A DNA stretch of 64,000 nucleotides, from the NCBI RefSeq assembly GCF_030144325.1, contig NZ_CP126307.1, forward strand, positions 2,914,001-2,978,000. The letters run 5' to 3'. The DNA is from Bosea vestrisii (GTDB lineage: Bacteria > Pseudomonadota > Alphaproteobacteria > Rhizobiales > Beijerinckiaceae). How positions within the stretch are numbered: the first letter of the stretch is position 1; every line of letters begins with the position of its first letter. The position numbers and the translations under genes are program-made. Shown here piece after piece: positions 55,889 to 63,139 of this stretch. The notes beneath the pieces were generated by a model. That model was not told the origin of the DNA. It worked only from the letters and a program-made list of their open reading frames with translations, and searched no databases.

Positions 55889-56262
55889 TCCATCATCTAT
55901 CGGTCGGCACGAACGACATCGCCAGTGCGCGAAGGTTCTACGACGCCATTATGCCCGTCCTTGGGATGCGCTTGCTCAACGGCTCGGCGGGATCGGCCGA
56001 CTACGGCGCCGCCTCATTCCTGTTCAGTGCCGAAACGCCCGTGGACGGCAAGCCCGCGAGGCCCGGCAACGGTGTGCACGTCGCCTTCGCCGCCGGCCGG
56101 CGGGCGATGGTCGATCTGTTCTACGAGACGGCCCTGGCCCATGGAGGGCGTGACGCCGGCCCTCCCGGCCTGCGCCCGCAGTGCGATGCCCACTATTATG
56201 GCGCCTTCGTCCTCGATCCCGATGGCAACAAGATCGAGGCGGTCACCTCCTCCAGCAAGTGA
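55885..56262 (+). CDS. VOC/glyoxalase-like metalloenzyme
   Basis: A 125-residue protein from ATG 55885 (ATGA overlap). MIHHLSVGTNDIASARRFYD, IMPVLGMRLLNG, GVHVAFAAGRRAMVDLFYET, AHYYGAFVLDPDGNKIEAVT. This is the two-repeat VOC fold with metal-binding residues H4, H73 (VHVAF) and E118. It is a cytoplasmic lyase/isomerase-like enzyme. As the last gene of the Rieske-FAD/SemiSWEET set, it may act on a sugar- or amine-derived product. Confidence 0.88.
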   Translation: MIHHLSVGTNDIASARRFYDAIMPVLGMRLLNGSAGSADYGAASFLFSAETPVDGKPARPGNGVHVAFAAGRRAMVDLFYETALAHGGRDAGPPGLRPQCDAHYYGAFVLDPDGNKIEAVTSSSK

Positions 56263-56308
56263 CAGCTTCGGCTTCTTGTTGAGCCGCAGGTCAATCGCGA
56301 CAAACGGC

Positions 56309-56334
56309 TGAACCTTTTCACGAAGACGGGCGTT
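56309..56334 (+). promoter_or_regulatory. Weak EcfG-type promoter of the DUF4142-like gene
   Basis: TGAAC (56309-56313), 17 bases, CGTT (56331-56334), 38 bases before ATG 56373. One mismatch (T for G). Confidence 0.4.
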
Positions 56335-56372
56335 GCAGGGCCAACGGCGGGGGCTCATCGGGAAAAAACATC

Positions 56373-56891
56373 ATGGATCGTCGCACGCTCATTCAAGCTT
56401 CCCTCGCAGCATCACTCCTGCCGGCCGCGGCCCTCGCCCAGACCAGCGCGAACATGCCGACGCCCGAAACGCGTCACGCCGCAGAGACCCTCGAGGCCGG
56501 CACGGTTTCGCTGGAGACCAGCAAGGCCGCGCTGGATAAGTCGGCCGACGCGATGCTCAAGCGTTTCGCGGAATTCGAGGTCGCCGAGCAGGAGACCGTC
56601 GCCAAGGTCGTCAAGGCGGCGTCCAAGATGCCGGAAGGAAACGCGCCCAAGCTCGGCACGGAAGCTCAGTCGATGATCGACAAGCTGAAGGCGATGCCTG
56701 CCGGGAAGGAATTCGACATGGCTTACTTCAAGGGCCAGATGGATGGGCATACCAAGCTGCTGAATATCCAGGAGACCTACCTCGGTGCTGGCAAGGACCC
56801 GACCCATCGCGCCATCGCGATGCTGGCCATGGGCCATATCAAGGAGCACCTGGCGAACCTTGAAGCCATGAAGAAGACCATGGCCGGCTGA
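56373..56891 (+). CDS. DUF4142-like secreted four-helix protein
   Basis: A 172-residue protein with a twin-arginine-like signal (MDRRTLIQASLAASLLPAAA, cleavage near ALA). The mature part is helical (LETSKAALDKSADAMLKRFA, FDMAYFKGQMDGHTKLLNI, AMLAMGHIKEHLANLEAM) with the DUF4142 spacing (M-x-GH/HE). Such proteins are periplasmic and stress associated, of unknown function. A weak stress promoter precedes it. Confidence 0.85.
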   Translation: MDRRTLIQASLAASLLPAAALAQTSANMPTPETRHAAETLEAGTVSLETSKAALDKSADAMLKRFAEFEVAEQETVAKVVKAASKMPEGNAPKLGTEAQSMIDKLKAMPAGKEFDMAYFKGQMDGHTKLLNIQETYLGAGKDPTHRAIAMLAMGHIKEHLANLEAMKKTMAG

Positions 56892-56919
56892 CATCGGCGA
56901 GCCACCGGCCCTTGACCGT

Positions 56920-57357
56920 TCAAGCGTCGCCGATGGACGGCGGCGGCCCCGGGTCGGTGCCGTCCCTGGCAATTGCGGCCCGCTTTTCGAATTGTTTCCG
57001 TATCCTCTCGATCTTGTCCTCGTCGAGTTGTTCCAGATCGAGGAGTTCCTCACGCGCGCCTTCGAGACGCACGATCAGCTCGTCCAGCTTGATCTGCATC
57101 GCGGCGGTGTCGCGATTCTGGCTGTTCTGGATAATGAAGACCATCAGGAAGGTGACGATGGTGGTCGAGGTGTTGATCACCAGCTGCCAGGTGTCGTTGA
57201 AGCCGAACAGCGGTCCCGACAATGCCCAGGCGACGATGATCCCCAGGGCGACGAAGAACGTGGCGGGCTTGCCCGTCCAACGCGCGGTGCCTTGGGCCAA
57301 TCGGGTGAACAGGGACTGCCTGGTGCTCAGGCCGCTCAGGCCATCGTTGATAGACAC
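56920..57357 (-). CDS. Low-affinity iron permease family protein
   Basis: A 145-residue protein with two helices (TFFVALGIIVAWALSGPLF, TIVTFLMVFIIQNSQNRD) and a coiled-coil C-terminus (IKLDELIVRLEGAREELLDL). The stretch TWQLVINTSTTIVTFLMVFI with IQNSQNRD is the hallmark of the family named after yeast Fet4. In bacteria transport is not established; many are short like this one. It is convergent with the DUF4142-like gene. Confidence 0.87.
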   Translation of the reverse strand: MSINDGLSGLSTRQSLFTRLAQGTARWTGKPATFFVALGIIVAWALSGPLFGFNDTWQLVINTSTTIVTFLMVFIIQNSQNRDTAAMQIKLDELIVRLEGAREELLDLEQLDEDKIERIRKQFEKRAAIARDGTDPGPPPSIGDA

Positions 57358-57474
57358 GGGATCTCGCTGAAGGGAATGGCTTGGGCTTCCGGTCGGAATG
57401 TCATCCTCTGGGCCATTATCGCGCCGATGGGTTAATGCGAGATGGATCGCGCTGCGGCGCCGGTCTCGAACGGA

Positions 57475-57499
57475 GGAACCAATTCCGTGCCGGCGGGTT
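57475..57499 (+). promoter_or_regulatory. EcfG-type promoter of the hybrid PAS kinase
   Basis: GGAAC (57475-57479), 16 bases, GGTT (57496-57499), 20 bases before ATG 57519. The spacing favours a start at 57519 or 57543. Confidence 0.55.
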
Positions 57500-57518
57500 G
57501 CATACGGTTTGTTTGGGA

Positions 57519-59477
57519 ATGGAATGGAGCGCGTTCGGCAACATGACTTCAGTGGATGACGTGACGGGGGATCGCTATCGCCTGCTGATCGACGCGGTCA
57601 CGGACTACGCGATCTACATGCTCGACCCCGAGGGGAACGTCGTCAGCTGGAACCCGGGGGCAAGGCGTTTCAAGGGTTACGAGGACCACGAGATCATCGG
57701 CCAGCATTTCTCGCGCTTCTACACGCCGGAGGACAAGGCGACCGAGTTACCGGCAAGGGCGCTCAGGATCGCGCGTGAGGAGGGTCGGTTCGAGAACGAG
57801 GGCTGGCGCGTCCGCAAGGACGGGACCCGGTTCTGGGCCCACGTCATCATCGACCCGATCTTGCATCCCGCGACCGGACGCGCCCTTGGCTTCGCCAAGA
57901 TCACGCGCGATCTGTCCGAGCGCAAGGCGCAGGAGGAGGCGCTGCGGCGCAGCGAACAGTCCTTCCGGCTCCTGGTCCAGGGCGTGACCGACTACGCAAT
58001 CTACATGCTCGACGAGACCGGTATCGTTTCCAACTGGAATGCCGGCGCGGAGCGCATCAAGGGATATCGGCCCGACGAGATCATCGGCCGGCATTTCTCG
58101 GTCTTCTACAGGGAGGAGGAGCGCGAGGCGAAGGTCTGGGAGCGGGCCCTGGCCGCGGCGCGCTCCGCAGGAAGCTACCAAACGGAGGGGTGGCGGGTCC
58201 GCAAGAACGGCGAGCACTTCTGGGCCAGCGTCGCGATCGATCCGGTCCGCGACGATCAGGGCAACATCATCGGCTTCGCAAAGATCACCCGTGACATGAC
58301 CGAGCGGCGCCAGTCCGACCAGGCACTGGAGGCCGCGCGCGAGGCGCTCTACCAGTCACAGAAGATGGAGGCGCTCGGCCAGCTGACGGGCGGCGTCGCC
58401 CACGACTTCAACAACCTGCTGAATGCCGTCGTCGGCAGCCTGGAACTGCTCCGCAAGCAGGTGACTGACGAAAGGCAGCTGAACCTGATCGGCAATGCCC
58501 TGAAGGGGGCGACGCGCGGCATATCGCTGACGCAGCGCATGCTCGCTTTTGCCCGGAAGCAGGATCTCCAGGTGAGCTCGGTGAACGTCTACGACCTCGT
58601 TGCCGGCATGACCGACCTGCTGGGCCGCTCGCTTGGGCCGTCAATCGAACTGGAAACGTCCTTTCCGGCCAGCCTCAAGCCGGCCGCAGCCGATCCTAAC
58701 CAGGTCGAGCTCGCCATCCTGAACCTCGCCGTGAACGCGCGCGACGCCATGCCCGAGGGGGGCCGGATCACGATTTCCGCAAGGAACGAGACGGTCGCCC
58801 CCGGAAGCGCCGGCCCGCTGCAGCCCGGCGAGTATGTTCGCCTGGCCGTTACAGACGGCGGCGTTGGAATGGACCGGGAAACCCTTGCAAGGGCATCCGA
58901 GCCCTTCTTCACGACCAAGGGCGTCGGCAGGGGGACGGGCCTGGGGTTACCCATGGTGCTCGGCACGGCGGCGCAGCTGGGCGGTCGCCTGGAGCTTGAG
59001 AGCCGGGTCGGGGAGGGCACCACCGCGACGCTGTGGCTGCCGGTCAGCAAGCCCTCTTCAGGGCTGATTACAGACCTCGCGGAAGCGGATGCTTCGCCTG
59101 CCGAAACGACCCCATCGATCCGGGTGCTGGCGGTGGACGACGACGCCTTGGTCCTCATGAACACGGTCGCGTTGCTTGAGGATCTGGGTCATCAGGTCGT
59201 CGAGGCCAGTTCCGGCCGCGAGGCGCTCAGGATCATGGGCGAGGACGCCGCCTTCGATCTCGTCATCACCGACCAGGCCATGCCGCACATGACCGGCAGC
59301 CAGCTGATCGCGGAGCTTAACGGCCGGTGGCCTGACATCCCAATCATTCTCGCGACCGGGTATGCAGAGTTGCCGGGCAGCCTGCCAGCCCACGTCAAGC
59401 GGCTTGGGAAGCCGTTTTGGCAAAAGGACCTTGCAAAGGCCATCGCGGATTCGAGCGCGAGTCGGGCTCGGCGTTAA
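57519..59477 (+). CDS. Hybrid histidine kinase: PAS-PAS-HisKA-HATPase-receiver
   Basis: A 652-residue cytoplasmic protein (ATG 57543 is an alternative; the open frame to 57381 lies upstream of the promoter). Two tandem PAS domains of the same type (AVTDYAIYMLDPEGNVVSWN, GVTDYAIYMLDETGIVSNWN) share GYRPDEIIGRHFSVFY-like ends. The kinase core has GQLTGGVAHDFNNLLNAVVG (His near 293), NLAVNARDAMPEGG and GVGRGTGLGLPMVLG. A receiver with DLVITDQAMPHMTGSQLIAE ends the protein. It may add to a stress-signalling loop because of the promoter in front. Confidence 0.92.
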   Translation: MEWSAFGNMTSVDDVTGDRYRLLIDAVTDYAIYMLDPEGNVVSWNPGARRFKGYEDHEIIGQHFSRFYTPEDKATELPARALRIAREEGRFENEGWRVRKDGTRFWAHVIIDPILHPATGRALGFAKITRDLSERKAQEEALRRSEQSFRLLVQGVTDYAIYMLDETGIVSNWNAGAERIKGYRPDEIIGRHFSVFYREEEREAKVWERALAAARSAGSYQTEGWRVRKNGEHFWASVAIDPVRDDQGNIIGFAKITRDMTERRQSDQALEAAREALYQSQKMEALGQLTGGVAHDFNNLLNAVVGSLELLRKQVTDERQLNLIGNALKGATRGISLTQRMLAFARKQDLQVSSVNVYDLVAGMTDLLGRSLGPSIELETSFPASLKPAAADPNQVELAILNLAVNARDAMPEGGRITISARNETVAPGSAGPLQPGEYVRLAVTDGGVGMDRETLARASEPFFTTKGVGRGTGLGLPMVLGTAAQLGGRLELESRVGEGTTATLWLPVSKPSSGLITDLAEADASPAETTPSIRVLAVDDDALVLMNTVALLEDLGHQVVEASSGREALRIMGEDAAFDLVITDQAMPHMTGSQLIAELNGRWPDIPIILATGYAELPGSLPAHVKRLGKPFWQKDLAKAIADSSASRARR

Positions 59478-59989
59478 GATCCTGAACCATGCGGCAACCC
59501 ATGAGCCGAGAACTGAAAAATATAGCGGGATGAGCTCCGCTGGACTTCCGCGCGCGGCATAGGCGACGATTCCGGCCTTCATGATCGCTTGGCCTACGGC
59601 ATCTTCCTGAACGCGACCGGGCGTAAGAAAGCCGAGTCAGGTTTTCAAATTAAGTGCAGCTAACGAACTGAAATCGTTGACAAAAGATTCTCACGATTAA
59701 ACTCAAAGTGACAGGCACCCAACGGCATTTCCGCTCAGGACCATTCAGCCAGACCTTGACCCGTTAAAGAACGACACGGCGCGAGGCAGGCGGGAACGGC
59801 GCGTCCAGCATAACGAGAGCCGCAAAGCGCACTCTCTCACCGCCCGTACCGGCTCCTTCGCTGTGCACCTATTCTGCACCTAGCCGGCCAAGCAGCCGTT
59901 CACTCGCCGCGTTACAATCGGTATAAGCGCCTCAAATCGAAAGCGAAACGGGGCGTCGCGACATTCTGTCGCTTGGTAGACAAACCACT
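59478..59989. other. Gene-free stretch at the island edge
   Basis: About 510 bases without a recognisable gene, integrase or repeat array. A 9-bp arm TTGGTAGAC (59973-59981) is the exact inverse of the D-arm segment of the adjoining tRNA-Leu fragment (60005-60013). Confidence 0.5.
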
Positions 59990-60028
59990 TTTTGAGTCGA
60001 GCGCGTCTACCAATTCCGCCACAGGGGC
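59990..60028 (-). pseudogene. 5' half of a tRNA-Leu, broken at the anticodon loop
   Basis: On the minus strand the sequence reads GCCCCTGTGGCGGAATTGG (5' acceptor strand and start of the D-arm), then TAGACGCGCTCGACTCAAAA (anticodon stem, loop CTCAAAA, anticodon CAA). The expected other half (TCGAG, long variable arm, T-arm, CAGGGGC-ACCA) does not follow, and I cannot find it in the 500 bases downstream. It marks the boundary between accessory DNA and the housekeeping genes from 60147. Confidence 0.8.
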
Positions 60029-60146
60029 CCCTTGCGGGCGCGGCGGACTATAGCGATCGGCGAGGGCCGGTCAATCTCGTGTGAACACTCATTGATGTAA
60101 CGTCAGCCCCATGGACGGACGCACGCGCGCCCGCTAAGGGGCGGCG

Positions 60147-60758
60147 ATGTTCGAACGACTTTACCTCTGGACGCTCTCGCTCGCCGCGCGCCGCAGTGCG
60201 CAGGCCTGGCTCGCCGTCGTCGCCTTCATCGAGAGCTCCTTCTTCCTGATTCCGGCCGATGTGCTGTTCGTGCCGATGGCGCTGGCCAAGCCCGAGCGGG
60301 CTTATCGCCTCGCTTTGATCGCGACCGTCTTCTCGACGCTCGGCGGCATCGCCGGCTATGCGCTCGGCTATTATGCCTTCGACGCGCTGGCACGGCCGGT
60401 CCTCGCCTTTTATGGCAAGCTCGACGCCTTCGAGCAATTGCGCGCCTGCGCCGGTCCCGATACGACGCTGATCCTGTTGACCACCTCCGGCCTGGCGCAT
60501 CTGCCGCCTATCAAGGTGGTGACCATTCTGGCCGGCGCCGTCCATATCGGGCTCGGCTTCTTCGTGCTCTCCTGCGTGCTCGCTCGTGGCGCCCGCTTCT
60601 TCGCCCTCGCCTTCCTGCTGCGCCGCTATGGCGAGACGATCCGGCACTTCATCGAGAGGCGGCTGAAGCTGATCACCCTCGGCGGCGCGGCCTTCCTGAT
60701 CCTGCTCTATTTCGGCCTCAAGCTGCTGACAGGCTCGGGCCAGCTCCTCTCCTGCTGA
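60147..60758 (+). CDS. DedA/VTT-domain membrane protein (YqaA-like)
   Basis: A 203-residue inner-membrane protein. AVVAFIESSFFLIPADVLFV, then IATVFSTLGGIAGYALGYYA and STLGG..G-type loops match the SNARE-associated/DedA family, and the later helix FFVLSCVLARGARFFALAF has the usual Arg in it. Family members move lipids or affect membrane potential and drug tolerance. It starts at ATG 60147 after AAGGGGCGGCG and is followed 8 bases after its stop by dsbB, an operon. Confidence 0.9.
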   Translation: MFERLYLWTLSLAARRSAQAWLAVVAFIESSFFLIPADVLFVPMALAKPERAYRLALIATVFSTLGGIAGYALGYYAFDALARPVLAFYGKLDAFEQLRACAGPDTTLILLTTSGLAHLPPIKVVTILAGAVHIGLGFFVLSCVLARGARFFALAFLLRRYGETIRHFIERRLKLITLGGAAFLILLYFGLKLLTGSGQLLSC

Positions 60759-60766
60759 GTTACGCC

Positions 60767-61297
60767 ATGACCGGCTTTATCCCGCGCCTCCTCGCCGATC
60801 CCCGCCGCCTGATCGGGGTGATCGGGCTTACGAGCCTCGCTCTGATCGCCGGCGCCTGGTTCTTCGAGCTGGTCCTGCACCTGCGTCCCTGCAAGCTCTG
60901 CCTCGAGCAGCGGGCACCGCACTACGCCGCGATCGGACTTGTTGCACTCGCATTGCTCTTTGCGCGCTCGCGCCAGCTCCAGATCGCCGCGCTGATCGGC
61001 CTGGCGCTGCTGATGGCCTGGAGCAGCGGGCTGGGCGTCTACCACTCCGGCGTCGAATGGGGTGTCTTCGCCGGCCCGAATGATTGCGGCGGCACGCCGG
61101 CTCCGGCTGCGGCTGGCGTCCAGGATTTGATGAAGCAGCTCCAGACGACCCGCATCGTTTCCTGCACGGAAGCCGCCTGGCGCTTCCTCGGCCTCTCGCT
61201 CGCCGGCTGGAACGCGCTGGCCTCGCTGGGATTGCTGATCGCGGCACTGCTCGGCCTGAAGAACTCACTGAGGCGGTCCGAAAATTCGCTGGCGTGA
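60767..61297 (+). CDS. dsbB: Disulfide bond formation protein B
   Basis: A 176-residue four-helix membrane protein. The first redox pair is the CKLC motif in LRPCKLCLEQRAPHYAAIGL (after helix 1). The second pair is CGGTP...RIVSC in the next periplasmic loop (Cys in NDCGG and VSCTE). It passes electrons from DsbA to quinone. It lies directly behind the DedA-like gene. Confidence 0.92.
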   Translation: MTGFIPRLLADPRRLIGVIGLTSLALIAGAWFFELVLHLRPCKLCLEQRAPHYAAIGLVALALLFARSRQLQIAALIGLALLMAWSSGLGVYHSGVEWGVFAGPNDCGGTPAPAAAGVQDLMKQLQTTRIVSCTEAAWRFLGLSLAGWNALASLGLLIAALLGLKNSLRRSENSLA

Positions 61298-61408
61298 GAC
61301 GGCTAGCGTGACTTTCGAGAACCGGAGCGCAGCGGACATCTGTCCGTGAGCACCGGAAGCGCAGAAAGCCGCGTCAGATGGCCACGCCAGTAGAATTTGC
61401 GGGCCGGC

Positions 61409-61966
61409 TCAGGGTTCGAGCTCGGAATCCCAGTAGAGATAATCCAGCCAGCTCTCGTGCAGATAGTTCGGCGGGAACAGCTTGCCGTTGCGATGCAGGT
61501 CGTTGATCGACGGCGCGAACGGCTTCTGCGTCGGGATCATCCCGACGGCCGTCGGCATCTTGTCACCCTTCATCAGATTGCAGGGCGAGCAGGCCGCAAC
61601 GACGTTCTCCCAGGTGGTGAGCCCGCCCTTCGAGCGCGGCACGACATGGTCGAAGGTCAGTTCCTCGCGCGTGCCGCAATACTGGCAGGCGAAACGGTCG
61701 CGCAGGAAGACGTTGAAGCGGGTGAAGGCCGGGGTGCGCGAGGGCTTGATATAGGTCTTGAGCGAGACAACCGAAGGCAGCTTCATGTTGAAGCTCGGGC
61801 TGTGCACCACGGTGTCGTATTCGGAGACGATGTTGACGCGGTCCATGAAGACCGCCTTGATCGCGTCCTGCCAGCTCCACAACGAAAGCGGATAGTAGCT
61901 CAGCGGCCGAAAATCGGCGTTGAGCACCAGCGCCGGACAACCGTCCGGCGAGGCCATCGGATGCAT
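61409..61966 (-). CDS. HNH endonuclease
   Basis: ATG 61966 is the likely start (MHPMASPDGCPALVLNADFR; 185 residues; a further upstream ATG at 62095 lacks support). The HNH core is FACQYCGTREELTFDHVVPR, then SKGGLTTWENVVAACSPCN, with the two CxxC pairs and the HNH catalytic His. This compact type is highly conserved across Hyphomicrobiales as a chromosomal gene of unknown role. Confidence 0.92.
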   Translation of the reverse strand: MHPMASPDGCPALVLNADFRPLSYYPLSLWSWQDAIKAVFMDRVNIVSEYDTVVHSPSFNMKLPSVVSLKTYIKPSRTPAFTRFNVFLRDRFACQYCGTREELTFDHVVPRSKGGLTTWENVVAACSPCNLMKGDKMPTAVGMIPTQKPFAPSINDLHRNGKLFPPNYLHESWLDYLYWDSELEP

Positions 61967-62191
61967 AACATGCGCCGTCACCCGTATCGCGCCTCCGCCT
62001 GCTGGGCCGCACGAATCCCGTAACGCATCAATGTAAGCGCGAGACGACAGGAATGTGAAGTCGCGATGTCGCGGATGGCGGGCGACAGCCGTCATTCTCG
62101 GGCGCAGCGAAGCGAAGACCCGAGAATCTCAGGACGGCACGGCACTGGTTTCCGAGATGCCCGGGTCGAGCCCGGGCACGACGTGCGGATA

Positions 62192-63073
62192 TCAGCGCGT
62201 CGGAACGGGCTTCTCGCCGCGATAATCGTAGAAGCCGCGCCCGACCTTGCGGCCGAGCCAACCGGCCTCGACATATTTCACCAGCAGCGGGCAGGGCCGG
62301 TATTTCGAATCAGCCAGACCGTCATGCAGCACCTGCATCACCGACAGACAGGTATCGAGACCGATGAAATCGGCGAGCTGGAGCGGGCCCATCGGGTGAT
62401 TCGCGCCGAGCTTCATCGCCGTGTCGATTGCCTCGACCGAACCGACGCCCTCATAGAGCGTGTAGACGGCCTCGTTGATCATCGGCAACAGGATGCGGTT
62501 GACGATGAAGGCCGGGAAATCCTCCGAGACCGACGCCGTCTTGTGCAGCTTGGCGACGAACTCCTTGGCGAGCTCGAAGGTGTGGTCGTCAGTGGCGATG
62601 CCGCGGATCAGCTCGACGAGCTGCATCAGCGGAACCGGGTTCATGAAATGGATGCCGATGAAGCGCTCGGGCCGGTCGGTCGCCGCGGCGAGCCGCGTGA
62701 TCGAGATCGAGGAGGTATTGGAGGCGAGCAGGGCGTCAGGCCGCAGATAGGGGCAGACGGCGGTGAAGATCTTGCGCTTCACCTCCTCGCTCTCGGTCGC
62801 CGCCTCGATCACGAGGTCGCAGGCGCCCAGCCCTTCCAGGGTCGGCGCCGCGGTGATCCGGCTCATTGCCGCGCGACGCTCCTCGTCGGCGATGGCACCC
62901 TTGGAGACCTGGCGAGCCATGTTGCCGTCGATCGTCGCCAGCGCCGCGTTGATGCGATCCTCGGCGACATCGTGCAGCTTGATGTTGAAGCCCGCGACCG
63001 ACGCGACATGGGCGATGCCGTTGCCCATCTGCCCGGCGCCGATGATGCCGACGGTCCTGATCTGTTGGTCCAT
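62192..63073 (-). CDS. 3-hydroxybutyryl-CoA dehydrogenase
   Basis: A 293-residue NAD(P) enzyme: VGIIGAGQMGNGIAHVASVA (Rossmann motif), SNTSSISITRLA, GIHFMNPVPLMQLVELIRG (catalytic His) and PAFIVNRILLPMINEAV (C-terminal dimer domain). It oxidises (S)-3-hydroxyacyl-CoA in fatty-acid and butanoate/PHB metabolism. It lies just downstream of etfA on the same strand (66-base gap), a common alphaproteobacterial pairing. Confidence 0.95.
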   Translation of the reverse strand: MDQQIRTVGIIGAGQMGNGIAHVASVAGFNIKLHDVAEDRINAALATIDGNMARQVSKGAIADEERRAAMSRITAAPTLEGLGACDLVIEAATESEEVKRKIFTAVCPYLRPDALLASNTSSISITRLAAATDRPERFIGIHFMNPVPLMQLVELIRGIATDDHTFELAKEFVAKLHKTASVSEDFPAFIVNRILLPMINEAVYTLYEGVGSVEAIDTAMKLGANHPMGPLQLADFIGLDTCLSVMQVLHDGLADSKYRPCPLLVKYVEAGWLGRKVGRGFYDYRGEKPVPTR

Positions 63074-63139
63074 GTGACGCTTCTGTTCCCGAGGGGAGCT
63101 GGCTCGGGCGGCCTTGTGGCCGCCCGCTGCCTGACTTGC

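Noticed and set aside
59500..60028. Group I intron in the anticodon loop of tRNA-Leu
   Set aside because: The break is at the right place, but no 3' exon (TCGAG ... CAGGGGCACCA) occurs in the next 500 bases, so truncation fits better.
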